Shown here: positions 1 through 6,593 of the stretch, piece by piece
Layout: the number at the start of each line of letters is the position of its first letter
Numbering within the stretch: the first letter of the stretch is position 1
Assembly: GCF_001866655.1 (NCBI RefSeq)
Contig: NZ_MLYR01000111.1
Location: 1 to 32,068, forward strand
Origin: Bacillus sp. MUM 116
Lineage (GTDB): Bacteria; Bacillota; Bacilli; Bacillales; Cytobacillaceae
Direction of reading: 5' to 3'
Length of the DNA stretch: 32,068 nucleotides
Position numbers and translations under genes: made by a program
Notes under the pieces: generated by a model
What the model saw: only the letters and a program-made list of their open reading frames with translations
What the model was told of the DNA's origin: nothing
Database searches by the model: none

Positions 1-1
1 G

Positions 2-130
2 ATTTTGACTTATTTAGAGCAGTTAATCGGAATATCTCCGCTTATTATCAGCTTCTTAAGCTTCCTCTATATACATAGCAGGAAATTCTCCGCCTATGAA
101 TTCTCATACCTATACGAAAATCAACAATGA
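2..130 (+). CDS. 3' end of an unidentified, probably membrane, protein
   Basis: The first 43 codons of the window in frame 2 are open and end at TGA (128-130); the start lies left of the window. The 42 visible residues contain a hydrophobic stretch (LIGISPLIISFLSFLYI) followed by a charged and aromatic tail ending in YLYENQQ. This would suit the last membrane helix and cytoplasmic tail of a transporter. The family cannot be recognised from so little. Because the next genes handle aromatic acids, an uptake protein is possible, but this is only a guess. From 131 to 310 I see AT-rich sequence with no convincing gene. Confidence 0.4.
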   Translation: MLTYLEQLIGISPLIISFLSFLYIHSRKFSAYEFSYLYENQQ

Positions 131-310
131 ATAATAACACAGCCTAATTTTTTAAAAATACGAAATTATCATAAATTATATCAATGAATCTTTGGATCAA
201 CAATTGATATGCACCCTCTATTTTATATGTTTTTACTACGTCCGTGTTAAAAAAGTGTAAATGTAAGAAATCGTGAGAATTGGGATGGAAATGAAAGAAA
301 ATTAAATGTT

Positions 311-338
311 TTGTTAGGTAAACTGGAGTATTTACTAT
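311..338 (+). promoter_or_regulatory. Candidate sigma-A promoter for the first hydratase gene
   Basis: TTGTTA (311-316) and TACTAT (333-338) are separated by 16 nt, giving a leader of about 80 nt before the gene starting at 425. The surrounding DNA is very AT-rich, so chance matches are common and this is only the best candidate. Confidence 0.3.
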
Positions 339-424
339 TTTAAAAATAATGTGAAAATTGTTTATATTATGCATATAGCACGAAAGAAATAAAATCATAA
401 TAAGATTTCGAGGAGGATATTAAA

Positions 425-1219
425 TTGACAACATTAACAGAAACAAAAACATTAACAGTAAAAAAACTAGATGGAGTTGCAGAGGTTCATATTCATGTTA
501 ACAAAACAAATGCATATGATTTGGAATATTATAAAGAATTAAACGCAGCAATTGATGATATTCGTTTTGACAGTGATATCAAAGTTGTTGTATTAATGAG
601 TGATATGCCTAAATTCTTCTCTGCCGGTGCGAATATTAATTTCTTAAAAGCAGCAGAGCCACGGTTTAAAACTCAATTCTGTCTATTCTGTAATGAAACT
701 CTTGATAAAATTGCCCGCTCTCCACAAATTTGGATTGCATGTTTAGAAGGGCACACAGTTGGCGGCGGTTTAGAAATGGCATTAGCTTGCGACTTACGCT
801 TCATGGGTGACCAAGCTGGTAGAATCGGTCTTCCGGAAGTATCTCTTGGAGTATTAGCAGGTACGGGCGGAACTCAACGCTTAGCACGTCAAGTTGGGCA
901 TTCTAAAGCGCTGGATTTAAACATTACTGGTGAAACTTTAACACCTCAAGAAGCTCTGGAAATTAAATTAGTAGATCGTGTCTTCCCACAAGAAGAAACA
1001 AGAGCAAAAACATTAGAATATGCACAAAAAGTTGCAAAGAGCGCATCATATGCGGTATCAAATATTAAGCTTTCCATTATGAATGGTAAAGAAATGCCTC
1101 TAAATGTGGCAATCCGTTATGAGGGTGAATTACAAAACCTATTATTCCGTTCACAAGATGCGAAAGAAGGACTTAGTGCATTTATCGAAAAACGTGAAGC
1201 TAACTGGATTAGTCAATAA
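425..1219 (+). CDS. Enoyl-CoA hydratase/isomerase family protein, copy 1
   Basis: A 264-residue crotonase-fold protein acting on an acyl- or aryl-CoA thioester in the cytoplasm. The oxyanion-hole segment SAGANINFL (about 66-74) and the GGGLEMALACD helix (113-123) are present. Glu117 and Glu138 (in GLPEVSLG) match the two catalytic glutamates of true enoyl-CoA hydratases, so hydratase chemistry is possible. The start is TTG at 425 with AGGAGG at 411-416, eight bases upstream; no ATG fits as well. A second copy at 5676 is about 90% identical in protein, and the two bracket the Paa-like oxygenase genes. By context it probably processes the ring-oxidised CoA intermediate. The exact substrate is inference; PaaF/PaaG-like or epoxide-rearranging roles are alternatives. 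Confidence 0.85.
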   Translation: MTTLTETKTLTVKKLDGVAEVHIHVNKTNAYDLEYYKELNAAIDDIRFDSDIKVVVLMSDMPKFFSAGANINFLKAAEPRFKTQFCLFCNETLDKIARSPQIWIACLEGHTVGGGLEMALACDLRFMGDQAGRIGLPEVSLGVLAGTGGTQRLARQVGHSKALDLNITGETLTPQEALEIKLVDRVFPQEETRAKTLEYAQKVAKSASYAVSNIKLSIMNGKEMPLNVAIRYEGELQNLLFRSQDAKEGLSAFIEKREANWISQ

Positions 1220-1262
1220 GAAAAGCGGAAGCGCCTTGGTCAGCATACCGGGCTAAATGCTG
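1219..1262. repeat. Dispersed intergenic repeat, partial copy A
   Basis: AGAAAAGCGGAAGCGCCTTG (1219-1238) is a perfect 20-nt match, in inverse orientation, to 20427-20446 at the end of the long copy near 20299. The match begins at the last base of the preceding stop codon. After about 1240 the copy diverges (CAGCATACCGGGC and onwards). Confidence 0.7.
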
Positions 1263-1296
1263 TGGCTGGCTAATTCTTATTAATCCAGTAAAATAT

Positions 1297-1331
1297 AAAA
1301 TGGCGATATCGATTATCGATATCGCCATTTT
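1297..1331 (+). terminator. Perfect 35-nt palindrome, likely terminator of the first hydratase gene
   Basis: Two perfect 17-nt arms (1297-1313 and 1315-1331) surround a single central T, containing AAAATGGCGATATCGAT and its complement. The arm ends in TTTT but lacks a long T run. The position between two co-directional genes suits a terminator or attenuator. Such perfect symmetry could also serve as a protein-binding site. Confidence 0.6.
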
Positions 1332-1358
1332 AATCAAATTTGAAAAGGGGAGAAGAAC

Positions 1359-1808
1359 ATGCGGTCAAACGAGCTGGAAGTTTTAATTAACTGGGGAGAT
1401 ACGGATAAAGCAGGAATTGTCTATTATCCAAATTTTTTTAAATGGTTTGATATCGCGGGACATCAATTCTTTAGAAGCTGTAATTTAGCTCCTGCAAAAT
1501 TAGAGGAGGAACGTAGTATTATCGTTCCATTACTGGATGTTCAATGTACGTTTGAAAATGCACTGCTGTATGATGATCTCATCACCATCCATACGAAAGT
1601 AGAAGAAATCAATCGTAAAACGATAAAATTGAGACATGAGATCTATCGGGATGGTGTTCGCTGTGCACACGGATATGAACTGAGAGGCTGGGTCGAGAAA
1701 AAACCTGAAGGAATTAAGGCTGTCGTCATCCCAGAAGATGTGAAAGCCATCCTAAGCGAAGAGATTGAAATGAAAGTGGATAAAAATAGGCCGAGGTTTA
1801 ATGCGTAA
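1359..1808 (+). CDS. 4-hydroxybenzoyl-CoA thioesterase-type hotdog protein
   Basis: A 149-residue single hotdog-fold thioesterase. The N-terminal signature WGDTDKAGIVYYPNFFKWFD (12-31) closely resembles the Pseudomonas-type 4-hydroxybenzoyl-CoA thioesterase (FGDCDPAGIVWYPNYHRWLD), and Asp16 aligns with that enzyme's catalytic Asp17. Length is normal for the family. ATG at 1359 follows an AAGGGGAG ribosome site. In this cluster it plausibly hydrolyses a hydroxybenzoyl-CoA made by the oxygenase and hydratase-family proteins, freeing hydroxybenzoate for later ring cleavage. It could instead be a housekeeping PaaI/YbgC-like thioesterase that recovers CoA from dead-end esters. The resemblance to the aryl-specific subgroup favours the aromatic role. 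Confidence 0.8.
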   Translation: MRSNELEVLINWGDTDKAGIVYYPNFFKWFDIAGHQFFRSCNLAPAKLEEERSIIVPLLDVQCTFENALLYDDLITIHTKVEEINRKTIKLRHEIYRDGVRCAHGYELRGWVEKKPEGIKAVVIPEDVKAILSEEIEMKVDKNRPRFNA

Positions 1809-1866
1809 GCTAGAACAATCCTCTATAATATTAATGACTCTAAAGAAATTACATAAAGTGAAACTT

Positions 1867-1895
1867 CAATCAGTGGGGGTTTTTCCCACTGATTG
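1867..1895 (+). terminator. Hairpin after the thioesterase gene
   Basis: CAATCAGTGGG (1867-1877) pairs perfectly with CCCACTGATTG (1885-1895) around a T-rich loop. A weak T-containing tail (TTAGTT) follows. It probably ends the thioesterase transcript before paaX. Confidence 0.6.
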
Positions 1896-1918
1896 TTAGT
1901 TAAACCAATCGGGCTTTT

Positions 1919-1985
1919 ACGGGCAGTTGATCCCCACTTACCCTCCTGCTTACGCTAAGCACAGAAGTAAGGATCTTACTGCCCG
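1919..1985. repeat. Long interrupted hairpin element in front of paaX
   Basis: Nested inverted segments line up in order: ACGGGCAGT (1919-1927) with ACTGCCCGT (1977-1985), GATCC (1929-1933) with GGATC (1971-1975), TTAC (1938-1941) with GTAA (1967-1970), and TGCTTA (1947-1952) with TAAGCA (1956-1961) around a CGC loop. Together they would fold into one long imperfect stem. It looks like a Bacillus dispersed palindromic element, but there is only one copy here. It sits about 50 nt before the paaX start, so it could lie in the paaX leader. Confidence 0.55.
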
Positions 1986-2035
1986 TTAATGCGGGATAAA
2001 ATTCGAAAATTATAACACATTGGATGGTGGCAGCA

Positions 2036-2914
2036 ATGAAACCAAGATCACTAATGTTTACTCTTTATGGAGAGTACATTCAATATTATGGAGAAGAAGT
2101 TTGGGTGGGAAGTTTAATTCAATTAATGAATGGATTTGGCATTTCTGAATCCTCCGTCCGCGGCGCCATTTTAAGAATGGTACAAAAGGATTTATTGCAA
2201 GTACGAAAAAAAGGGAATAAAAGCTATTACTCTGTAACAGAGCTGGGGCGAAGAAGGGTTGAGGATGGGGTTATAAGAGTATACTCTGCCCCGAGATCTG
2301 TTTGGGATGGAAAATGGCGAATGTTAAGTTATTCTTTTCCTGAAGAAAAGCGCGAACTTCGAAATGAAATTCGTAAAGAACTGACATGGACGGGGTTTGG
2401 AATGATTTCAAACAGCACTTGGATAAGCCCGAATCCGCTTGAAAATCAGGTAATGGAAATGATTAAAAACTATAAAATCGAAGAAAATGCGATACTTTTT
2501 AGTTCATCTGATGTGGTCTCGCATCCGAATGAATGGATTATCGAGAAGGGCTGGGATTTTCAACAAGTTACCGATAATTACATCAAATTCATTGAAAAAT
2601 ACTCGCCAAAATTTGAACAATTACGCGAACAGGCATTGAAAAATGAATTATCGGATGAGGAATGTTTTATTAAACGGACAACTATTGTTCATGAATATCG
2701 AAAGTTCCTTTTCCAGGACCCGGGATTTCCACGGGATTTAATGCCGGATAACTGGGTTGGAACGAAGGCGCGGGAGTTATTTTGGAATATTCATCAATTA
2801 ATATCGATTCCCGCAGTCCGTTATTTTGAATCCATATATGAAGCGGCTCCTGATCGAAATATAAAACCACGAAGGGATAAAGCCATCAATCCCTTTAAAG
2901 AAGTTTACGTTTAA
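2036..2914 (+). CDS. paaX: PaaX-family transcriptional regulator
   Basis: A 292-residue protein with the PaaX arrangement: an N-terminal winged helix (roughly 1-80, opening MKPRSLMFTLYGEYIQYYGE), a central domain starting near SAPRSVWDGKW, and a C-terminal domain containing EYRKFLFQDPGFPRDLMPDNW. PaaX proteins repress phenylacetate genes and are relieved by phenylacetyl-CoA; here the inducer may instead be benzoyl-CoA or another aryl-CoA (inference). I chose the ATG at 2036 because GGTGG lies five bases upstream; an in-frame ATG at 2024 would add four residues but has no ribosome site. A terminator at 2943 separates it from the oxygenase genes, which have their own promoter. Confidence 0.88.
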   Translation: MKPRSLMFTLYGEYIQYYGEEVWVGSLIQLMNGFGISESSVRGAILRMVQKDLLQVRKKGNKSYYSVTELGRRRVEDGVIRVYSAPRSVWDGKWRMLSYSFPEEKRELRNEIRKELTWTGFGMISNSTWISPNPLENQVMEMIKNYKIEENAILFSSSDVVSHPNEWIIEKGWDFQQVTDNYIKFIEKYSPKFEQLREQALKNELSDEECFIKRTTIVHEYRKFLFQDPGFPRDLMPDNWVGTKARELFWNIHQLISIPAVRYFESIYEAAPDRNIKPRRDKAINPFKEVYV

Positions 2915-2942
2915 GATGAATAGGGGTGGAAAATCTGATTAG

Positions 2943-2973
2943 AAAAAAGACGACGATTGGTCGTCTTTTTTTT
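2943..2973 (+). terminator. Terminator of paaX
   Basis: GACGAC (2949-2954) and GTCGTC (2960-2965) form a stem with a GATTG loop, flanked by an A run before and eight T residues after, a standard intrinsic terminator. Confidence 0.85.
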
Positions 2974-3007
2974 ATAGTATAAGAATTTATAAATTGCTTT
3001 GGGAATG

Positions 3008-3035
3008 GTCCAGCTCCGGCGCCTTCGCTTTTCTT
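3008..3035. repeat. Dispersed intergenic repeat, miniature copy B
   Basis: GTCCAGCTCC (3008-3017) is identical to 20299-20308, the left end of the long copy. The next bases, GGCGCCTTCGCTTTTCTTT, match the long copy's right end with one change. It looks like both ends of the element joined without the interior. Confidence 0.65.
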
Positions 3036-3161
3036 TTTATCGTTTAAAAAACATATAGATGGGGTGAGGTTTATCCCATCCTAAATAAATTTAAATGCAT
3101 TCTATTGCCGAGTATTGCTTGTCCTTATTCCTTGAAATTATGTTTTTAATATTAACATCAT

Positions 3162-3242
3162 AAAAACGTAATAATGCAATTGACAGATAATTATTAATAT
3201 TCTATATTATATTATATAAACGGTGATTAAAAAAACGTAATA
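3162..3242 (+). promoter_or_regulatory. 12-bp direct repeats flanking the oxygenase promoter (operator candidate)
   Basis: AAAAACGTAATA occurs twice without mismatch, at 3162-3173 just upstream of the -35 box and at 3231-3242 between the predicted transcription start and the ribosome site. The spacing is 69 nt. Two identical sites either side of a promoter suit a repressor such as the adjacent PaaX, but the binder is unknown. Elsewhere in the 344-nt gap 2915-3258 there is a terminator, a repeat and a small hairpin (GATGGG 3058-3063 with CCCATC 3075-3080). Confidence 0.5.
3180..3208 (+). promoter_or_regulatory. Sigma-A promoter of the oxygenase operon
   Basis: TTGACA (3180-3185), a 17-nt spacer and TATATT (3203-3208). 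This is a near-consensus promoter with a predicted start near 3215, about 45 nt before the first oxygenase gene. Confidence 0.75.
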
Positions 3243-3258
3243 GAAAGAGAGGTACAAT

Positions 3259-4197
3259 ATGAACCAAACTGAGGTTTTATTAGATAAGATTCGAAATGGA
3301 TTTGTCCTGGAATGCAAAGAGGACATGAATGAAGAGTACCTTCGCGCACTAAAACAAACATTAACCATTGTTGGAGATACGGAGCTTTTGAGTGTTCCTC
3401 CTTTATTAACGGTCTACAATCAAGCTCCAAATCTAAACTATAAGATTACCGCATTAGCCGTCATTCAAGATGAGATTGGCCATGCACATATCGCCTACCG
3501 GTTATTAGAGGATTTAGGTGAAGCTGTTGAGGAACTGCTTTATAAACGAGCTGCTAACCGGTGGAAAAATCCGTACGCCTTCGATTTTAAATTAGATAAC
3601 TGGATTGAGCTTGGGGTGTTTAACGGACTATTTGACAGAGCCGGTTACACACTGCTTGGAGATGCTTTCGAGCACACTTCTTATGGACCTTGGAAACGAG
3701 CTTTGATGAAAGTAGATAAAGAAGAATTGTTCCACCTTCGAAATGGCGAAATCATTATGAAGGCGGGAATGAAAAATCCGGAAACAGCCAAGGAAGTACA
3801 AGAGGCCGTTGATTGGATGTTCTTAATGGGATTAGAGTTCTTCGGTGTTGCGGATAATCTAAAAAGTCGTTCTGCCCAATTAGACTACAAGTTGAAAGGG
3901 AAGACAAATGACCAATTGAGACAAAAATGGCTGTCAACGGCTGTTCCGTTCTGTGAATCAATTGGGGTTAAGGTGCCTGCTCACTATGATGAAGAACAAG
4001 GCAAATATGTCATTGATGTTCCATTTCCTTGCAAATTTGATGTAGAAAATAAGAAATGGCTGACAGACCAACCAGACACTTGGGAAGGCGTAATCGAACG
4101 TTTTAAAAAGCGCGGGCCGCAAAATCAAGAGTTTGTAACAAGAATTCAAAAGGGCTTCTTTGAAATGGAAGAACTTCGTGCCGAGGAGGTAAGTTAA
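3259..4197 (+). CDS. paaA: Paa-like aryl-CoA oxygenase, catalytic (A) subunit
   Basis: A 312-residue ferritin-like diiron protein resembling PaaA, the catalytic subunit of phenylacetyl-CoA 1,2-epoxidase. Iron ligands are visible: Glu42 (GDTELLSVPP), Glu72 and His75 in QDEIGHAH, an acidic residue in LFDRAGY (Asp126), and Glu156 and His159 in KEELFHLRNGE. The segment SYGPW (141-145) is also typical. The active site therefore looks complete. ATG at 3259 follows AGAGAGG. It is the first gene of a tight operon with D, B, C and a zinc-ribbon gene. No paaE reductase or phenylacetate-CoA ligase is nearby, whereas a benzoate-CoA ligase-type gene is. I infer that the substrate may be benzoyl-CoA; phenylacetyl-CoA cannot be excluded from sequence alone. 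Confidence 0.87.
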   Translation: MNQTEVLLDKIRNGFVLECKEDMNEEYLRALKQTLTIVGDTELLSVPPLLTVYNQAPNLNYKITALAVIQDEIGHAHIAYRLLEDLGEAVEELLYKRAANRWKNPYAFDFKLDNWIELGVFNGLFDRAGYTLLGDAFEHTSYGPWKRALMKVDKEELFHLRNGEIIMKAGMKNPETAKEVQEAVDWMFLMGLEFFGVADNLKSRSAQLDYKLKGKTNDQLRQKWLSTAVPFCESIGVKVPAHYDEEQGKYVIDVPFPCKFDVENKKWLTDQPDTWEGVIERFKKRGPQNQEFVTRIQKGFFEMEELRAEEVS

Positions 4198-4199
4198 TC

Positions 4200-4520
4200 A
4201 TGCAAACAATCGAGACAGAAAAATATTGGAATGCTTTAACAGAGGTGATGGATCCCGAGTTTCCAATCAGTGTAGTTGATATGGGATTAATCTATGAAAT
4301 TACCAAGGTGGATCAAAGAAAGCTGGGCGTAAAGATGACCTACACTTCAACCGGCTGCGGCTGCATGCAGTGGATTGAAAACGATATCAAGGAACGACTG
4401 CTTCAAGAAAAAGATATCGCCGAAGTCGAAATCGAAGTTGTTTGGAGTCCCCCATGGACCGTTAATAATTTAACGGAAAAAGGAAGACAAAAACTGAAAA
4501 CTTGGGGGGTAAGTTCATGA
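4200..4520 (+). CDS. paaD: PaaD N-terminal half: MIP18/DUF59-domain protein
   Basis: A 106-residue protein consisting only of the MIP18 (DUF59) domain: EVMDPEFPISVVDMGLIYEI (16-35) and the cysteine-containing stretch STGCGCMQWIENDI. In Proteobacteria PaaD joins this domain to a C-terminal zinc ribbon. Here the ribbon is a separate gene at 5378, beyond B and C. PaaD is thought to help mature or assemble the metal centres of the oxygenase. The gene starts two bases after paaA stops, with GAGGAGG inside the end of paaA. Its stop overlaps the next start by four bases (ATGA), so translational coupling is likely. Confidence 0.85.
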   Translation: MQTIETEKYWNALTEVMDPEFPISVVDMGLIYEITKVDQRKLGVKMTYTSTGCGCMQWIENDIKERLLQEKDIAEVEIEVVWSPPWTVNNLTEKGRQKLKTWGVSS

Positions 4521-4747
4521 CAGCCAATAATCAAAAACAAGAATACCTTCTTTTTACACGTATCAAACGTGGCGATGATTTGATGCAAGTTGGCTCTTTT
4601 CACGCAGAAAGTGATGAATTGGCAAAGGTGTATGCACAGTATATCTATGATGAAGAGGACTGGGTTGAAATGCAAGTGGTAAGAAAAGATGCATTGATAG
4701 CTGTACGCCTTCCAGAACCATTATTTGAAAAAGAGGGTGTAAATTAG
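4517..4747 (+). CDS. paaB: Paa-like oxygenase, B subunit
   Basis: A 76-residue PaaB-like protein; the family is usually about 95 residues. It shows the core motif VGSFHAESDELAKVYAQYIY, matching VGSLHAADERMALENARDAY in E. coli PaaB. PaaB is a small non-catalytic subunit that bridges A and C subunits in the epoxidase complex. I chose ATG at 4517, with GGGGGG at 4504-4509. A TTG at 4502 would add five residues but lies within the ribosome site. It overlaps the upstream stop by four bases and shares one base with the next start (TAGTG). Confidence 0.85.
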   Translation: MTANNQKQEYLLFTRIKRGDDLMQVGSFHAESDELAKVYAQYIYDEEDWVEMQVVRKDALIAVRLPEPLFEKEGVN

Positions 4748-5385
4748 TGATAAATCAAAATCTATTTTCTCTTGTTGAAGTAGCAGAAACGATTGCAGAT
4801 AACAAATTAATCTTAGGTGATCGTCTTGTTGAAGTAGGAATCAGCGGCCCTAATCTCGAAGCAACCCTTTCCTCGATTGCAATGGCACAGGCTGAGCTTG
4901 GTCATGCAAGACTGATGTATAAATGGGCAAATGAATTACAGGGTCTAAATGGAAGCAAAATGGAGGTAAAGGGGCAAACAGGTAAAGCATTTCCAACTGT
5001 GGTTCATGCATCGAATTGGATTGGTTTAATTGCTGGTTTATATGCCGTTAATGAGGCGGTTGGGCTTGTCATGAAAGTCATCAGCAATTCCAATCATCCT
5101 GAGGTTAATACCCCATTTAGTAAAATGCTGAAAGAACAAGAGGAACACCTTCTTTATTCAAAGAGCTGGTGCAAACAATTACTGAATGACAAGGGGGCAG
5201 TTCCGAAAACCTTCCAACAGGAATTAGAAAAAGTGACACAAGAGGTCCTGCAATGGTTAAGATCTGTTGAAAATGATGAACTATTAATCTCGGAGAAAAT
5301 AATTCCGGAAAATAGCAATCTTACAGCTTTATACAAAGAAACAATCGAAAAGCTTACCAGCCTTGGAGATATCCAGCATGTCTAA
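4747..5385 (+). CDS. paaC: Paa-like oxygenase, C subunit
   Basis: A 212-residue ferritin-like protein resembling PaaC, the structural partner of PaaA, but about 35 residues shorter than E. coli PaaC. The segments LGDRLVEVG (23-31), AQAELGHARLMYKW (47-60) and LKEQEEHLLYSKSW align with E. coli LSQRLGEWC, LDLLGQARNF and IKEARYHLRFSRGW. E. coli PaaC has lost most metal ligands, whereas this protein keeps an ExxH pair (Glu50, His53) and Glu29. The second half-site is incomplete. GTG at 4747 shares one base with the paaB stop. It overlaps the downstream zinc-ribbon gene by eight bases, so the five genes are almost certainly co-translated. Confidence 0.83.
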   Translation: MINQNLFSLVEVAETIADNKLILGDRLVEVGISGPNLEATLSSIAMAQAELGHARLMYKWANELQGLNGSKMEVKGQTGKAFPTVVHASNWIGLIAGLYAVNEAVGLVMKVISNSNHPEVNTPFSKMLKEQEEHLLYSKSWCKQLLNDKGAVPKTFQQELEKVTQEVLQWLRSVENDELLISEKIIPENSNLTALYKETIEKLTSLGDIQHV

Positions 5386-5572
5386 TGAACAAACTCCAAT
5401 CCAATGTTCATTTTGCTCATCTGAAGACGTCGAAAAAATTTCTTCATTTGGGACAGCGCAATTGGTCAGACAGTATTATTGCAATCATTGCCATTCAGTC
5501 TTTGAATATATTCGCTGGCAGGCCGCCCCGTTAGAAAATGAGGGGTGCCCGGGGAATATCGGCAATCATTGA
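5378..5572 (+). CDS. PaaD C-terminal half: stand-alone zinc-ribbon protein
   Basis: A 64-residue protein with two CxxC knuckles, Cys10/Cys13 and Cys35/Cys38, and the linker SSFGTAQLVRQYYC followed by FEYIRW. This is the pattern of the C-terminal zinc ribbon of PaaD (FGSTACKALYRC...FDYF in E. coli). ATG at 5378 overlaps paaC by eight bases, with GGAG at 5365-5368; an upstream TTG at 5363 is less likely. It is the last gene of the oxygenase operon. Splitting the ribbon from the DUF59 domain at 4200 is unusual, and the two proteins presumably act together in trans (inference). Confidence 0.8.
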   Translation: MSNEQTPIQCSFCSSEDVEKISSFGTAQLVRQYYCNHCHSVFEYIRWQAAPLENEGCPGNIGNH

Positions 5573-5675
5573 AAATATAAAAAGGGGCTATCTTGAATAT
5601 GTTGGCGCTAAGCTGCTAAATATTTTCTGAATATAAAAACAATTATAAAAAATAAATTTCTCAGGAGGAATTATC

Positions 5676-6473
5676 ATGACTCAAGTCAAATTAGAAACTA
5701 AAACATTAACAGTAAAAAAAGAAAATGGCATTGCTGAGGTGCACATGCATGTCAATAAAACAAATGCTTATGATTTGGAATATTATAAGGAATTAAACAC
5801 AGCGATTGATGATATTCGTTTTGATAGCGATATTAAAGTGGTTGTATTAATGAGTGATATGCCTAAATTCTTTTCAGCAGGTGCGAATATCAATTTCTTA
5901 AAATCAGCAGAGCCGCGCTTTAAAACTCAATTCTGCTTATTCTGTAATGAAACACTTGATAAAATTGCCCGCTCTCCACAAATTTGGATTGCTTGTTTAG
6001 AAGGACATACCGTTGGCGGCGGTTTGGAAATGGCATTAGCTTGTGATTTACGTTTTATGGGTGACAATGCAGGAAAAATCGGTCTTCCGGAAGTATCCCT
6101 TGGAGTATTGGCTGGCACTGGTGGAACCCAACGCTTAGCCCGTCTGGTTGGACATTCCAAAGCACTTGATTTGAATATTACCGGTGAAACCTTAACACCA
6201 CAAGAAGCACTAAAAATTCAATTAGTTGACCGTGTGTTCCCTCAAGAGGAAATTCGTGCGAAAACATTAGAATATGCGAGGAAAGTTGCGGATAGTGCAA
6301 CATATGCTACATCCAACATTAAGCTTTCCATCATGAATGGTAAAGAAATGCCGTTAAATGTAGCGATTCGCTATGAAGGTGAATTACAAAATTTATTATT
6401 CCGTTCCCAAGATGCAAAAGAAGGATTATCTGCTTTCATCGAAAAGCGCCAGCCGGAGTGGTTTGGTCAGTAA
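5676..6473 (+). CDS. Enoyl-CoA hydratase/isomerase family protein, copy 2
   Basis: A 265-residue crotonase-fold protein, about 90% identical to the protein at 425 over its whole length, and also similar at DNA level. Differences cluster at the N-terminus and in the last five residues. Both catalytic glutamates (in GGGLEMALACD and GLPEVSLG) and the oxyanion-hole segment SAGANINFL are kept, so it should be active. ATG at 5676 follows CAGGAGGAA. It starts about 100 nt after the oxygenase operon and may be co-transcribed with it. Two such copies around one oxygenase suggest either a recent duplication for dosage or separate expression under different promoters. Confidence 0.85.
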   Translation: MTQVKLETKTLTVKKENGIAEVHMHVNKTNAYDLEYYKELNTAIDDIRFDSDIKVVVLMSDMPKFFSAGANINFLKSAEPRFKTQFCLFCNETLDKIARSPQIWIACLEGHTVGGGLEMALACDLRFMGDNAGKIGLPEVSLGVLAGTGGTQRLARLVGHSKALDLNITGETLTPQEALKIQLVDRVFPQEEIRAKTLEYARKVADSATYATSNIKLSIMNGKEMPLNVAIRYEGELQNLLFRSQDAKEGLSAFIEKRQPEWFGQ

Positions 6474-6481
6474 TCACGACT

Positions 6482-6510
6482 GGGTCTAACTTTGAAAAGA
6501 AGCTAGACCC
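6482..6510 (+). terminator. Hairpin between hydratase copy 2 and the CoA ligase
   Basis: GGGTCTA (6482-6488) pairs with TAGACCC (6504-6510) around a loop that can pair further. A short T-rich stretch (TCCTTTC) follows. It is a probable partial terminator or attenuator. Confidence 0.55.
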
Positions 6511-6593
6511 TCCTTTCATGTAGGTGTGCTCATAATGTTTCTGTCGGTAGAACGAATGATTTTAGTCTTCAATTTACTTCTGGGGGTTAAAGA

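Noticed and set aside
144..398. 84-residue minus-strand reading frame upstream of the first hydratase gene
   Set aside because: It lies in AT-rich promoter DNA, has a low-complexity Phe/Ile/His composition and no ribosome site, and would overlap the promoter and leader of the + strand gene.
1297..1331. Transposon end or attachment site at the perfect palindrome
   Set aside because: No transposase, integrase or duplicated target is visible; placement after a stop codon fits a terminator better.
3258..5572. Classical phenylacetate operon annotation
   Set aside because: The oxygenase subunits fit, but paaK, paaZ, paaE, paaH and paaJ are missing and a benzoate-CoA ligase-type gene is present, so I avoided asserting phenylacetate as the substrate.
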